64,000 nucleotides of DNA from Candidatus Methanorudis spinitermitis (GTDB lineage: Archaea; Methanobacteriota; Methanobacteria; Methanobacteriales; Methanobacteriaceae), in the NCBI GenBank assembly GCA_031286225.1, contig JAITUQ010000015.1, positions 43,424-107,423 on the forward strand. Direction: 5' to 3'. Numbering within the stretch: the first letter of the stretch is position 1; every line of letters starts with the position of its first letter. The notes beneath the pieces were generated by a model that saw only the letters and a list, made by a program, of their open reading frames with translations, had not been told where the DNA came from and searched no databases. Both the position numbers and the translations under genes were made by a program. Below, piece by piece: positions 1 to 11,456 of the stretch.

Positions 1-890
1 GAAGTATCATCACTAATCTCTTCAATCTTCTTTTCAATTTCCTCAATTTCTTCTTCGAGTTCTTCAAGGCTTTCAACATCATCCTCTAAACTCTCAGCAT
101 CATCCTCAAGCTCTTCAAGACTACCAACATCATCCTCTAAACTCTCAGCATCATCCTCAAGCTCTTCAAGACTATCAACATCATCCTCTAAACTCTCAGC
201 ATCATCCTCAAGCTCTTCAAGACTATCAACATCATTTTCATCTTCAGTGTTAATAACAGCATCATCAACTGCAGCTTCTTCCTCAGCTTCTTCAATTGTT
301 GGAGGAATTATGTCTACTTTATCAGGTAATACAGCTTCAGGAGGCATGATTCTAACAAATATTCCTAAAACACCAGGTTTCAATTGAACTGTTGAAAATC
401 CTTCTTTAACAAATCTTGTTGATGGTTCACCACATTTCTTGATGTATCCTTCCACAAATTTAGCTACCGCAGATCTTGAGCCTCTAATTTTACCAGATAT
501 AGTTACTTCAACACCTTGAGCTCCAGCTCCCATTATTCTACGAATAGTAGAGTAAGCTACTCTTCTGAAATGCATTCCTCTTTGTAACATTGATGCAATT
601 TTAGATGCCATAATTTTCGGATTTAATTCAGGTACATCAACTTCCTTTACCTCTACTTGAGGATTATCAAGTTCAAAGTTATTTTTAAGAGTTTGAGTAA
701 TAGCTCTTACGGTTTTTCCACCACGTCCAATAACCATTCCAGGTCTTTCAGCATAAACAACAACCATAGTACCTAGAGGAGTAACTTGTATGTCCATTCC
801 ACCATAGCCGGCTCTTTCAAGCTCATCTTCTAAAAATTCATCAATTCTTGTTCTTCTAAGACCCTCTGTGACAAAATCTTTCTCAATCAT
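1..890 (-). CDS. rps3: Ribosomal protein uS3 (S3), 3' end outside window
   Basis: Small-subunit ribosomal protein at the mRNA entry channel. Reading from ATG at 890, the product begins MIEKDFVTEG and has the KH-domain loop GMVIGRGGK near residues 51-59, followed by the conserved C-terminal S3 domain to about residue 195. The frame is open to the window edge (296 codons). Beyond about residue 200 it becomes an acidic Glu/Asp/Ser/Leu tail built from 17-residue units of the type SLEELEDDAESLEDDVD, encoded by near-identical 51-bp DNA repeats. Archaeal S3 often has a short acidic tail; this repeat-expanded one is unusual. It is the last visible gene of the ribosomal operon, 3 nt downstream of uL22. 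Confidence 0.97.
   Translation of the reverse strand, partial: MIEKDFVTEGLRRTRIDEFLEDELERAGYGGMDIQVTPLGTMVVVYAERPGMVIGRGGKTVRAITQTLKNNFELDNPQVEVKEVDVPELNPKIMASKIASMLQRGMHFRRVAYSTIRRIMGAGAQGVEVTISGKIRGSRSAVAKFVEGYIKKCGEPSTRFVKEGFSTVQLKPGVLGIFVRIMPPEAVLPDKVDIIPPTIEEAEEEAAVDDAVINTEDENDVDSLEELEDDAESLEDDVDSLEELEDDAESLEDDVGSLEELEDDAESLEDDVESLEELEEEIEEIEKKIEEISDDT
61..238 (-). repeat. 51-bp tandem repeat inside rps3
   Basis: Just over three near-identical 51-bp units lie head to tail in the 3' part of rps3. They encode 17-residue acidic repeats in frame. Differences between copies are only a few bases, so the expansion looks recent. Confidence 0.9.
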
Positions 891-893
891 TAT

Positions 894-1355
894 TTAAGCC
901 TCCCCTAAAACGATTTGCACATGAGTCGTTGGTGTATTAAAAGGAGTTACTCTTCCAAAAGCTCTTGGAATTCCTCCCCTAATTATAAATCCTCGATGAC
1001 TGGAAATATGTTCAACTATCAAGTTTTCACTATCCAGTCCTTTATATTCAGCATTAGCTTCAGCATTTTCCAAAATTTTTAAAATTTGAGTAGCTGCTTT
1101 AACTGGGTATCGACCACTAGGCCAATTCTTTAATCCTTTTCTATGACCTACTTTTTTGTTATGTCTTTTGAAAGGAACTGCTTTTTTCATTAAAATTACT
1201 TCATTTAAATAATTTTTCGCAATTTCCAAACCCATTCCTCTTAGTTCCCTACATATTTCAACAGCATGCTTTGGAGAAATTTTAAGAGATTTGCCCATTG
1301 CACGTGCTTTTTTAGAATCATCTTCTTCATTATAAGCATATTTCATGTTAGCCAT
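894..1355 (-). CDS. rpl22: Ribosomal protein uL22
   Basis: Large-subunit protein lining the peptide exit tunnel. The 153-residue product has the normal archaeal length and ends with the conserved beta-hairpin tip ([17 protein letters not shown]). The segment [26 protein letters not shown] is the family core but is quoted here only in part: [11 protein letters not shown]. An AAGGAGAT ribosome-binding site precedes ATG at 1355. It sits between uS19 and uS3 in the standard archaeal order. Confidence 0.97.
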   Translation of the reverse strand: MANMKYAYNEEDDSKKARAMGKSLKISPKHAVEICRELRGMGLEIAKNYLNEVILMKKAVPFKRHNKKVGHRKGLKNWPSGRYPVKAATQILKILENAEANAEYKGLDSENLIVEHISSHRGFIIRGGIPRAFGRVTPFNTPTTHVQIVLGEA

Positions 1356-1367
1356 AACATAATCTCC

Positions 1368-1778
1368 TTATTTAAGAGGTACAAACATAGATGATCTTGT
1401 AGCTCCCATACCTGGATCTCCGTGTTGAACTCTTTGCCTAGTTGGAGCAAATTCTCCAAAGTAACAGCCTATCATTTCAGGAGTAAATTCAACTTCCATA
1501 AATTCTTTACCATTATATATTCCAAATATTGTACCAACCATCTCAGGAAGAACAATCATATCCCTACAATGAGTTTTAATAATTAATGGTTTTCCACCTT
1601 TTTGTTCTTGTTTTTTCAACTTTCTAAATTTATCAAGCAAAGTTTGCTGTCTAGGTATAAATTCTCTTTTTAAAGATCTTCTTTGCCTTGCGGGTAATAT
1701 TTTTATTAAATCATCTAAAGACATATCTTGTAATTCTTCTAGAGTATAACCTTTATATTTAAATACTTTTCTTGCCAA
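1368..1778 (-). CDS. rps19: Ribosomal protein uS19, TTG start
   Basis: Small-subunit head protein. The open frame reaches TTG at 1793, but a strong ribosome-binding site (GGGAGGTG) lies inside that extension and is followed six bases later by a second TTG at 1778. Starting there gives (M)[14 protein letters not shown], the usual archaeal S19 N-terminus, so I choose 1778 (136 residues). Conserved features are [11 protein letters not shown] and the C-terminal [19 protein letters not shown] starts are known in methanogens. Confidence 0.93.
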   Translation of the reverse strand: MARKVFKYKGYTLEELQDMSLDDLIKILPARQRRSLKREFIPRQQTLLDKFRKLKKQEQKGGKPLIIKTHCRDMIVLPEMVGTIFGIYNGKEFMEVEFTPEMIGCYFGEFAPTRQRVQHGDPGMGATRSSMFVPLK

Positions 1779-1795
1779 TAAGCCACCTCCCAATA

Positions 1796-2521
1796 TTATC
1801 TTCTTTTCCCTGTTCGTTTAGCTGCAATAGAACCAACCTTTCTTCCTGGAGGTGCGTGTCGGGAAACTGTTGTAGGTCTTCCAGGATGTTGTCTGTTACC
1901 TCCTCCATGAGGATGATCAATCGCATTCATTGCTACTCCTCTTACAGTCATAGATTTTTTACCCTTAGCTTTAAGAGCATGCCATCTTTTACCTGCTTTA
2001 AGGAATGGTTTTTCTTTTCTTCCCCCTCCAGCAACAACACCTATTGTTGCTCTGCACTTTGGATTGAAAGATTTTAACTCACCAGATGGTAGTTCAATGA
2101 CTGCCTTATCTGAATCATGTGTGATCAAAGAAGCATAAGTTCCAGAAGATCTAACAAAGCGTCCTCCATCTCCTGGCCTATTTTCAATATTATAAACTGG
2201 AGTTCCTTCAGGAATTTCAGCTAATGGTAATGAATTTCCAAAGCTTATTGGTGCCGAAATACCACATTCAATATTATCATCTACTTGAATACTCTCAGGA
2301 GCCAATATAAATCTTTTTTCACCATTTTCAAACTTAACATTAGCTATTGGTGCGGTTCTCCCAGGGTCATGAACTATTTCAGTAATTTTTCCTTTTAAAC
2401 TCCCTTCTTTTTCTAAAGAATCATATGCTCTATATTGAATCTTATCCTTAAAACGATGAGAAGCACTACGATAGGCAGGAGTTCCCCTTCCTCTTCTTTG
2501 GTGTATTAATCGTTTTCCCAT
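1796..2521 (-). CDS. rpl2: Ribosomal protein uL2
   Basis: Large-subunit protein near the peptidyl-transferase centre. The 241 residues match the archaeal L2 length. The conserved C-terminal signature is present ([14 protein letters not shown], followed by [17 protein letters not shown]), containing the histidine important for peptidyl transfer in this family. GGAGG precedes ATG at 2521. It lies between uL23 and uS19. Confidence 0.98.
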   Translation of the reverse strand: MGKRLIHQRRGRGTPAYRSASHRFKDKIQYRAYDSLEKEGSLKGKITEIVHDPGRTAPIANVKFENGEKRFILAPESIQVDDNIECGISAPISFGNSLPLAEIPEGTPVYNIENRPGDGGRFVRSSGTYASLITHDSDKAVIELPSGELKSFNPKCRATIGVVAGGGRKEKPFLKAGKRWHALKAKGKKSMTVRGVAMNAIDHPHGGGNRQHPGRPTTVSRHAPPGRKVGSIAAKRTGKRR

Positions 2522-2538
2522 ATTTTTTCCTCCTCGAC

Positions 2539-2799
2539 TTAGAATACTCCCATTCTAACAGCTATATCTTCAGCTTTATCCTCTTCTGTGAGTTGTATAT
2601 AAGCTAATTTTAATCCCTTAGAGTTAATATGAGTATTAACATTTTTTACTTTTTCATCAAATAGCTGTACAAAAGCATTTTTAATATTCGTTTTGTTACT
2701 TTCTCTTAAAACAACAAATGTTAATTCATTATTTTGATCAATTAAATTCATGGTTTTTTCTGTAACATGAGGTCTAACAATAACTGAGTACGGATCCAT
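2539..2799 (-). CDS. rpl23: Ribosomal protein uL23
   Basis: Protein at the exit of the peptide tunnel and docking site for SRP. The 86 residues match archaeal L23; the sequence begins MDPYSVIVRPHVTEKTM and contains the family region FVVLRESNKTNIKNAF. It follows uL4 after a short spacer in the same transcriptional direction. Confidence 0.97.
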   Translation of the reverse strand: MDPYSVIVRPHVTEKTMNLIDQNNELTFVVLRESNKTNIKNAFVQLFDEKVKNVNTHINSKGLKLAYIQLTEEDKAEDIAVRMGVF

Positions 2800-2840
2800 A
2801 ATATCTACCTTCTAATCATTCCAAACTTTTTAAAAAGCTA

Positions 2841-3602
2841 TTAGAATAATCCTCCTAATTTTTCTATAGCAGATTTAGTAAATACAGTTAATCTCCCTGG
2901 ATGAGTTCCAGGTGCTAATAATTCGGCATTTAAATTATCAACAGTTACCAAATCTACACCCGCATGGTTTCTTGCACCTAAACCAATGCCCTTATCTTCA
3001 GCTACAACTATTAAAGGTCCTTTAACTTTTTTATATTTACGACCTCTTAATTTACCTTTACCTGCTCTGATTTTTTTACCTTTTTTAGCTCGAATAATAT
3101 CATCAATTATTCCTAATTTCCTAAATATTTCACGAGTATCCTTAGTTTTTTTAATATTAGAAATTTCATCATCAACAACTAAAGGTAGTTGAGGAATATT
3201 TTCTATTATATGACCTCTTTTTTCAACTAATTCAGGATTAGAAGTAGCTGCAACAGCAGATCTAATAGCAAATCTTCTTTCTTTTACATTTATTTTTTCA
3301 TGATAATTTTTTTGAGGTCGAGGAGGATGTGCTCTTCTACCACCAATAGCTTGTGGAATAAATGCAGCTTTTGAGCCACTTTTAATTCTTGGAACCATAG
3401 CTACTCCCCTACCAGAACCCCAAGATTCTGCAGAAGTCCTTTTTCCTGCCATCGGATCAGTTCCCCAAGGTTGTATTCTTGCTGTTTGTGAAGAAATTAC
3501 TGCTCTTTTTATCAAGTCAGGTCTGTAAACTTCATTAAAAATAATAGGGAGCTCAATTTCCTCTTTAACTTCCCCTTCTTTTGAATAAACATTAACTTTC
3601 AT
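2841..3602 (-). CDS. rpl4: Ribosomal protein uL4 (L4/L1e)
   Basis: Large-subunit protein reaching into the exit tunnel. The frame is open from GTG at 3611, but homologues I remember start MKVNVYS, matching ATG at 3602, so I place the start there (253 residues). The diagnostic segment [20 protein letters not shown] and the C-terminal [20 protein letters not shown] are present. It lies between uL3 and uL23. Confidence 0.96.
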   Translation of the reverse strand: MKVNVYSKEGEVKEEIELPIIFNEVYRPDLIKRAVISSQTARIQPWGTDPMAGKRTSAESWGSGRGVAMVPRIKSGSKAAFIPQAIGGRRAHPPRPQKNYHEKINVKERRFAIRSAVAATSNPELVEKRGHIIENIPQLPLVVDDEISNIKKTKDTREIFRKLGIIDDIIRAKKGKKIRAGKGKLRGRKYKKVKGPLIVVAEDKGIGLGARNHAGVDLVTVDNLNAELLAPGTHPGRLTVFTKSAIEKLGGLF

Positions 3603-3632
3603 CTCAACCACTCTTAAGAAAAATACTGATTA

Positions 3633-4643
<1,011 letters not shown>

Positions 4644-5204
4644 TTAATTTAACCTCCTTATACTTAGAATTTTCCTTAATTAATTAGTTTAATTCAATCA
4701 ATAATATTTAAACCATTAAATAATATATTTCAAAAATATAATCCATTGATAAAATATTATTTATATAATTATGGAATTTTTTATTTTAGTGATTTTAATT
4801 AATATTTCGAATAATCTATTCTATTATTAAAGCATTTTAAACTAAACAAGCATACAATAAATTATTCAATATAATATAAATGTGAAGATTTATTTTTACT
4901 TATTAATCGATAAATAATCTATATCTAAAAGTAGCTATAGATAATCTATCATAAACATAATATAACTATACTTGATGGATAATGAGATAAAGGCTCAAAG
5001 CATTTTCAATCAAGTATCATACAAGTACTAAATAAGTCATGATTTAATGGATTAATAATTATTTAATCAGTTAAATCAAATGTTTAAATCTAAAATTATT
5101 TTTATCTAGCTATTTATATTCAATAAATCAGTAATAGCTATTTTTAGCTATTTATATAGATTATAACAAATCATAGAACATTAATAAGATAAACTACAAT
5201 TTAT
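4644..5204. other. Gene-free gap upstream of the ribosomal operon
   Basis: About 560 bases of very AT-rich DNA between rpl3 and the SPOUT gene, both on the minus strand. It must hold the ribosomal operon promoter and leader, but I cannot single out a TATA box with confidence. Four TAGCTA palindromes are present between 4921 and 5160. Confidence 0.6.
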
Positions 5205-6035
5205 TTATAACCATAATAAATTAAATATAGATAGAGATGAAATAACTGCTTCTTCGGTCCTTATAGTCTCAGTACCTTGATAAGGAATCGTATTTACCTT
5301 AACTAATTCCCATGACGAAAAAGTATCCAATTCTTCGTTATTTAATCCTGAGTAAGGACTACCGAATAAGATAGCAATATTTTTAGATTTTTCTATCTTA
5401 GATTTTAATTCATTAAAAATAGAATTTATTGTATTAGCATATCTTGTTGTTGAAATAACAAGGTCGGGATTAACTAATTTTAAGCTATTTTTAAGACTTT
5501 TATGAGTAGATAATGTCTTATATCCCCAGTAAACGTCATCTGGTTCATCAGGTGTGACTATTACCTCTTTAGCTAACTTAGTAATTTTAAAGCTATATAT
5601 TTTATTAACACTAAGTTGTTCTTTGCAAAAAACAAGGCTTTCCATGCCGATATCGACAAAAGTACCTTTTTTATTTCTTTTAATAGTAAATCCTTGCCTA
5701 AAATCTCCTACTTTTGGATTTACATCTGTAGGATGATAAGGAGTTCTTAGTGGTGGAAGAATTCCAACATGTTTTAGATCATGCATGATTGGAAATGCTT
5801 TTTTCCTTAAATATTGAGGAGTATTCATGTAAGAAAGAATATTACCAATGAAATCAGCGTCATTTCTCCCTTTACCATTATCATCAGAAAGGTCTTTATA
5901 TATTACTACCTGATCCACTCTAAATACAGCTAATGTTCTTCCAATAAGTCCAACTTTTGAAGTTTTCAATTTTAAGTCACTAGTTTCTGCAAGATATGAA
6001 TCTGGTATAAATATAGAAACCTGTTTTTTATGCAT
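5205..6035 (-). CDS. SPOUT-family putative RNA methyltransferase (MTH1 type, DUF171)
   Basis: 276 residues beginning MHKKQVSIFIPDSYLAE. The arrangement matches MTH1 of Methanothermobacter, a SPOUT-fold protein related to human SPOUT1/CENP-32, encoded beside rpl3. Visible family segments are KVGLIGRTLAVFRVD, the QYLRKKAFP...LPPLRTPYHP region, and a late SPOUT motif IAILFGSPYSGLNNEE with the Gly-rich cofactor loop of the trefoil knot. The natural substrate RNA is not known to me. The start has no strong ribosome-binding site, so the gene may be leaderless. Family assignment is firm; function is by homology. Confidence 0.85.
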   Translation of the reverse strand: MHKKQVSIFIPDSYLAETSDLKLKTSKVGLIGRTLAVFRVDQVVIYKDLSDDNGKGRNDADFIGNILSYMNTPQYLRKKAFPIMHDLKHVGILPPLRTPYHPTDVNPKVGDFRQGFTIKRNKKGTFVDIGMESLVFCKEQLSVNKIYSFKITKLAKEVIVTPDEPDDVYWGYKTLSTHKSLKNSLKLVNPDLVISTTRYANTINSIFNELKSKIEKSKNIAILFGSPYSGLNNEELDTFSSWELVKVNTIPYQGTETIRTEEAVISSLSIFNLLWL

Positions 6036-6525
6036 TTATCAATATTTATTACAATGTATATATAAATATTTTGATTATAATTTTGCCATAGCTATCACTA
6101 AGGAAATCTACAAACTCAGTATTATATTCAATATAATACTGGTAGCTCAGCTACTATTTTATACTCAATTAGAATATACGCTATAATGGTATATTAAAAA
6201 AAGTATTTAAACTTATTGCTTAAAATAGCTTTCAAAAAATAATTTTTATAATAAAGTATTACATTATTCAAAATTTTTAAAATATTAATAAAGCTATTTT
6301 CTATAAAATCTCTTTAAATAATTTATAAATATTGATTTTATTTAAAAAACTTTAGTTTTTCAAGTTAAAAAAGAAAGATAAATATAACAAGAAAGATTAA
6401 AAAATTATTTATTAATCAAAAAATTCTTAAAAATGCAAATTAAAATACAAATAGATTAATAATTTGAAAAACCTAAAAATAATAGAGTTATAATTATTAA
6501 TAATAAAATAACAGTTCTTAAATAT
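6036..6525. other. Gene-free AT-rich gap
   Basis: Roughly 490 bases, almost entirely A/T runs, between two minus-strand genes. I see no ORF, RNA or clear repeat; it must contain the promoter of the SPOUT gene. Confidence 0.6.
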
Positions 6526-7203
6526 TTAAAATCCCATATTTTCTACTCTTAACACAATTACTTCAATACTCTTTGATTCTTTTGTGTGAAAATCATAGTT
6601 ATGATTTAGTGGAAAATTATAAAAAAATTCATGAGTAATTTTTCCACCTAAATTTTCATAGAAATCTGTGATGAAATCTCTTGTTTCAGCCATGTGAAAA
6701 GAATAAGAAACATCAGCTGATTTTATAGCTAATTCCATGAATATTCTATCCGCTCCTTTTTTTGATTGGTATTGTGAACCAAAAGGAGGATTTGTAAATA
6801 CTGTGTCAAATTTTAAATCACAACCAATAACTAAATTATTTTTTAATAAAACATCTTTAGTTATATCTTTAATATCATAGACATCATAGGGGAAAAAATG
6901 AGAATTAGCTATTTTCATATTTTTTGCAGTATTTTCAGCAGTAGTTATTGCTTCTTTATCAATATCTATCCCAACAGCTATTTTTGCTCCAATCATAAGT
7001 GGGGATAAAGTGAAAACCCCAGTTCCACATCCTAAATCTAAAATGGTTTTGTTAAATATATCCCCTAAACTATTTGCATTCCAAACAAGATCAGCAGCTA
7101 TCTTTGCTGAGGTAGAATATTGTTCCCATTTAACTTTTGGATTAAAATGTTTTGGAATGGATTCAATAGTTATTTCTAGATGTCTTTTTTTTGATATTTT
7201 CAT
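6526..7203 (-). CDS. METTL5-like N6-adenine methyltransferase
   Basis: 225-residue class I SAM-dependent methyltransferase. The SAM-binding motif DLGCGTGVF is at residues 56-64 and the amino-methylating motif NPPFG at 138-142. The N-terminal segment WEQYSTSAKIAADLVWNA is characteristic of the METTL5 group, which methylates an adenine of small-subunit rRNA in eukaryotes; archaeal members are thought to have a similar role. C-terminal FPLNHNYDFHTKESKSIEVIVLR is also family-like. The substrate here is inferred. It stands alone between two AT-rich gaps. Confidence 0.85.
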   Translation of the reverse strand: MKISKKRHLEITIESIPKHFNPKVKWEQYSTSAKIAADLVWNANSLGDIFNKTILDLGCGTGVFTLSPLMIGAKIAVGIDIDKEAITTAENTAKNMKIANSHFFPYDVYDIKDITKDVLLKNNLVIGCDLKFDTVFTNPPFGSQYQSKKGADRIFMELAIKSADVSYSFHMAETRDFITDFYENLGGKITHEFFYNFPLNHNYDFHTKESKSIEVIVLRVENMGF

Positions 7204-7574
7204 TTAAACACAGAATATTGAAATTTTTTTATTTTATTAATAAAAAGTTAGATTATAAATAAAAAATCTAGGTTATAATTGGCTATAATTGGCAAATAAC
7301 TAGTAGTCAAATTGCAATATGATAATATTTTATTATTAATCTAGATAATTATGATTATTATATTATATTGGAAAATAGCTAATAATTTTTTTATTAATTT
7401 GAAATATTAAATAATTATTTATAATAATATATTTATAAATTATATCAAAGAAATCTATTAAAATAATGATAAAAATCATGTAAACTCTTATAATAAAAAT
7501 CAATGATGGAAAATAATTAAATTTTTTTAATATAGAATTTTATACTTTAAAAAAAATATTAAGAGAGATTCTAA
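7204..7574. other. Divergent promoter gap
   Basis: 370 bases between the minus-strand methyltransferase and plus-strand pycA, so both promoters should lie here. Sequence is A/T runs with no ORF; one ATAGCTA palindrome lies near 7376. Confidence 0.55.
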
Positions 7575-9065
7575 ATGTTTGATAAAATATTAATTGCTAA
7601 TAGGGGAGAAATAGCTATACGAATAATGAGAGCTTGTCGGGAATTAGATGTGAAAAGTGTTGCAATTTACTCTGATGCTGATAAAACTTCTCTTTATACA
7701 AATTATGCTAATGAAAGCTATGCTTTAGGTAATCCTTCCCCTTCACGAAGTTATCTAAACATAGAAAAAATAATAAACATAGCTATTGAATCTGGTGCTG
7801 AAGCTATTCACCCAGGTTATGGTTTTTTAGCTGAAAATTCAAATTTAGGAAAAGAATGTGAAAAAAATGGAATTATATTAATTGGTCCATCTGGTAAAGT
7901 TATAGAAGCTATGGGAGATAAAATCACTTCTAAAAAACTAATGAGAAAAGCTGGAGTTCCAGTTATAGAAGGAACAGATAAAGGAATAAGTAAGATTGAT
8001 GAAGCAGTGAAAATAGCAGAATCTATTGGCTATCCTGTGATAGTTAAAGCAACAGCTGGCGGTGGAGGAATAGGAATGCGTACTGTTTATGAAGAAGATG
8101 AACTAGTACGAGCTGTTGAATCTACCCAATCTGTAGCTTCCACCAACTTTGGAAATCCTACAGTATTTATTGAAAAATATCTTGAAAAACCACGTCATAT
8201 TGAATTTCAAATATTAGCTGATGAACATGGAAATACAATACATGCAGCTGATAGGGAATGTTCTATACAAAGAAGACATCAAAAACTAATTGAAGAGGCA
8301 CCTTCTCCTATTATGACTGAAAAACTTCGCGTGGAAATGGGAAATAGTGCTATTAAAGCTGCAGAGTATATTGATTACACAAGTGCAGCAACTGTTGAAT
8401 TCCTTTATAGTGGGGAAAATTATTACTTTTTAGAAATGAATACTCGTATTCAGGTAGAACATCCTATAACAGAAGCAATTACTAGCATTGATTTAGTTAA
8501 AGAACAATTAAAAATAGCTTCTGGAGAGGAACTATCATTCAGCCAAAAAGATGTAAAAGTGAATGGGCATGCAATTGAATGTAGGATAAATGCTGAAAAT
8601 CCATTAGCTGATTTTGCTCCAAACCCAGGAAAAATTACAGGATATAGATCTCCAGGAGGACCTGGTGTAAGACTTGATAGTGGAGTTTATATGAATTATA
8701 CTATACCTACATTTTATGATTCAATGATATCTAAATTGGTTACTTGGGGAACAAATAGGAGTGAAGCTATTGCTAGGATGAAAAGAGCTCTTAGTGAATA
8801 CATTATTTTAGGAGTTAAAACAACTATTCCTTTCCACAAAGCTATTATGAGAAATCCTAATTTTATCAAAGCTAATTTACATACTCATTTTGTAGATGAC
8901 TTTAAAAAAGGAATTGATGATGAAATGGAACAAGTTATTAAAGAAGATGTCGAACAAGTAAATCGGATGAAATCCACATTTATGCCTGGAAAAAAAATAG
9001 CTGCAATTTCAACTGCAGTTGGATCATATTTAACTACTGCTAAAAATCAACAAATTAAAAAGTGA
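7575..9065 (+). CDS. pycA: Pyruvate carboxylase subunit A (biotin carboxylase)
   Basis: Carboxylates biotin with ATP and bicarbonate, the first half of pyruvate to oxaloacetate conversion that feeds the incomplete reductive TCA branch of hydrogenotrophic methanogens. The 496 residues match archaeal PycA: N-terminal KILIANRGEIAIRIMRAC, HPGYGFLAEN at 79-88, ATP-grasp glycine loop AGGGGIGMR at 161-169, and ECRINAENP later. There is no biotin-carrier domain; that belongs to PycB, which is not in this window. The biotin ligase gene follows 178 bases downstream. Acetyl-CoA carboxylase is an alternative by sequence, but methanogens generally use this protein as PycA. Confidence 0.95.
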   Translation: MFDKILIANRGEIAIRIMRACRELDVKSVAIYSDADKTSLYTNYANESYALGNPSPSRSYLNIEKIINIAIESGAEAIHPGYGFLAENSNLGKECEKNGIILIGPSGKVIEAMGDKITSKKLMRKAGVPVIEGTDKGISKIDEAVKIAESIGYPVIVKATAGGGGIGMRTVYEEDELVRAVESTQSVASTNFGNPTVFIEKYLEKPRHIEFQILADEHGNTIHAADRECSIQRRHQKLIEEAPSPIMTEKLRVEMGNSAIKAAEYIDYTSAATVEFLYSGENYYFLEMNTRIQVEHPITEAITSIDLVKEQLKIASGEELSFSQKDVKVNGHAIECRINAENPLADFAPNPGKITGYRSPGGPGVRLDSGVYMNYTIPTFYDSMISKLVTWGTNRSEAIARMKRALSEYIILGVKTTIPFHKAIMRNPNFIKANLHTHFVDDFKKGIDDEMEQVIKEDVEQVNRMKSTFMPGKKIAAISTAVGSYLTTAKNQQIKK

Positions 9066-9243
9066 AAGAAAAAATATTCAACTAACAAAAAAATCATTTT
9101 CAAAAATATTATTTTTTTAATTATCTAATTTAATATAAAAAGAATTTAATAAATAAAAAAATAATCAAACAATTCATTAAAATATTACAAATATTTTTTT
9201 ATATTATATTATTACTTAATTCTATAAATTAATAAGGGATTTT

Positions 9244-10161
9244 ATGAAAAAAAAGATGTCAAGACTTTTATCAAAAAATAGAGAAGATTTTTCTGAAAAA
9301 AGCTTAGATGAAATATTAAAGATAGATGAAAAAGAAATGGCAGAAGCTATTAAAGAAATTGGTCTAGAAACAACTGAATATATTAACACTAAAAAAATTG
9401 AAAATTTTCTAAAAACAAAATATATTGGGCATGAAATACTTTGTTTTGATGAAGTAGAGTCAACAAACACAGTAGCTAAATTTTTAGCAGAATCTGGAAG
9501 CGAGGAAGGGACTGTTGTAATTTCTGAGGTTCAAACAAAGGGAAAAGGAAGACATGGGAAAAAATGGGAATCCCCAACTGGAGGAGTATGGCTTTCACTC
9601 ATTTTAAGACCAGACATTTCTCCATCAAAAGCTCCTCTTATAACATTAGCTACTGGTGTGGCAGTAGCTAATACTCTCAGAAACATTGGTGCTGATGCAC
9701 GAATTAAATGGCCTAATGACATTTTAATCAATGATAAAAAGGTTTCTGGAATTCTTACAGAATCTAATGCGAAATTTAATACTGTTGATTATGTTGTTGT
9801 AGGTATTGGAATTGATAGCAATTTAAATATTGATATACTTCCAGAAGAATTGCAAAAAGATTCAACCACACTTAAAAACGAATTAAAAACAAAAATAACA
9901 GAAACAGAGCTAATTTTAAAATTTTTAAATGAATTTGAAACAGTTTATGGTTTATTCAAAGAAGAAAAATTTGAAGACATATTGTATGATTGGAGAAGAA
10001 TGTCTCAAACTATTGGTAGCTATGTTGAAATAAAGCAACCTCTTGGAAAATTCTTAAAAGGATATGCTGTAGGAATTAACAATGAAGGAGCACTTATTTT
10101 AGAAGAAAGTAATGGTAATCTAAAGAAAATCATATCTGGAGAATGTATAATAAAAAAATAA
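9244..10161 (+). CDS. birA: Biotin-protein ligase BirA
   Basis: Transfers biotin via biotinyl-AMP to the carrier lysine of biotin enzymes, here presumably PycB. The 305 residues contain the ligase signature KGKGRHGKKW at about 99-108, the ESTN motif at 72-75, and KWPNDI at 155-160. The first 50 residues are charged and helical but I cannot confirm a DNA-binding helix-turn-helix. The start is supported by AGGGATT before ATG. Pairing with pycA is known in Methanobacteriales and explains its role. Confidence 0.93.
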   Translation: MKKKMSRLLSKNREDFSEKSLDEILKIDEKEMAEAIKEIGLETTEYINTKKIENFLKTKYIGHEILCFDEVESTNTVAKFLAESGSEEGTVVISEVQTKGKGRHGKKWESPTGGVWLSLILRPDISPSKAPLITLATGVAVANTLRNIGADARIKWPNDILINDKKVSGILTESNAKFNTVDYVVVGIGIDSNLNIDILPEELQKDSTTLKNELKTKITETELILKFLNEFETVYGLFKEEKFEDILYDWRRMSQTIGSYVEIKQPLGKFLKGYAVGINNEGALILEESNGNLKKIISGECIIKK

Positions 10162-10203
10162 ACACAAAAAATAATCGGGAAATTTATTTATAATTAAATA
10201 GAT

Positions 10204-11370
10204 TTATTTATAATTAAATATAATATCAGTAGCTATTTCCTCATTAGTAGCTACTTTTAAAAGAACTTGAAAAGAATTCTTTATTTTCTTATGTAAAGTA
10301 GCTATGTCCAATTTACAAGCATCATTTGAAGATAGGTCAAATCTCACAGTAGCTGAAGCTCCAGGCATAGCTACTGCTGGGATTGTTATTATATGTTCTT
10401 CTTTTAATAAAATCATTGCCCATAAAAAGCAAAGATCTTTAGGTGAAAAAGTTGTATCTATCTTATGATTAGCTATTTCTTTTTTTAAAGATATTTCTGA
10501 AAACATAACTCCTGTTGGACTTTCTTCAAACATTCTAAAATCATTTTTTAGTAATTCAATCAATTTTTTCTTTTTTTCAATAGAATTTAATAAATCCTCT
10601 TTATTATATACTTCTAATCCTTTAACCATAGCAACAATTGCTGGGGGTTGGGCTTCTAATCCAAATTTATTAGCATGAGATTTTATTTCATCTATTAAAT
10701 CAGTTTTTCCAGCCATCAAACCCCCACGAGGACCCATCATTAGCTTATCTGTACTTGTTATAACAAGATCAGCTCCAAGCTCTGTAGCTTTCTTTTGATT
10801 ATAAATAGCTGTTCTAAGTCTTGCTCCAGAAGCATCATCTACTAAAACAGGAATTTTTTCATCTGTAGCTATAGCTATTATTTTTTCAAATATTTCTTCA
10901 TCAATAACCTTGTGATCCATAGTAGCTCCAGTTATAATAATAAGAGAAGTGTTTTTTGGAATATGAAACTTTGATATATCATCAAATTCAATATAATTTG
11001 CATTTTTCAATTTACAACTTCTTGGAATAGAAGGATGAGATGGAAGTTCAGGTAAAAAATGTATAACACAGCTATGCTTTGGAACTAATGCTAATATTGT
11101 AGCTAATATTCCAGAACTAGTTCTATTAACTGGAAAAATCTTTTTTCCACCAAGATGGACTTTTCCTAAATCTTGCAATTTTTCTTCAAAAATAGCTGGA
11201 CCAACATAGGTTTCTAAAAGATTTAAATCATTGGCTGTAGCTAAAAATCCTCCAGAAAGCCCTGTTAAATCATATAAATCATTTCTCCCATAATTATTAA
11301 TAATAGATTTAATAATTTTTAAAGAAGTTTCTCTCTTTTTTACCTCATCCAATGAATTTTCAATAAGCAT
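10204..11370 (-). CDS. SelA-like PLP-dependent enzyme, MJ0158 family (TIGR03576)
   Basis: 388-residue fold-type I PLP protein related to bacterial selenocysteine synthase SelA. The probable PLP lysine is in ITSTDKLMMGPRGG, preceded by VLVDDASGARLR that supplies the cofactor aspartate. The MJ0158 protein is reported not to act as selenocysteine synthase, so its reaction is unknown to me. AAGGAA precedes ATG at 11370. It converges with birA, whose stop lies 42 bases away. The gene is unusually rich in TAGCTA palindromes (about ten). Confidence 0.8.
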   Translation of the reverse strand: MLIENSLDEVKKRETSLKIIKSIINNYGRNDLYDLTGLSGGFLATANDLNLLETYVGPAIFEEKLQDLGKVHLGGKKIFPVNRTSSGILATILALVPKHSCVIHFLPELPSHPSIPRSCKLKNANYIEFDDISKFHIPKNTSLIIITGATMDHKVIDEEIFEKIIAIATDEKIPVLVDDASGARLRTAIYNQKKATELGADLVITSTDKLMMGPRGGLMAGKTDLIDEIKSHANKFGLEAQPPAIVAMVKGLEVYNKEDLLNSIEKKKKLIELLKNDFRMFEESPTGVMFSEISLKKEIANHKIDTTFSPKDLCFLWAMILLKEEHIITIPAVAMPGASATVRFDLSSNDACKLDIATLHKKIKNSFQVLLKVATNEEIATDIIFNYK

Positions 11371-11456
11371 CTTATTTAATTCCTTAAATAGCTAATAAGT
11401 CTATAATTTATGATATTAATTAGAAGATTAATAAATTTTACCTATATAATTATTAT

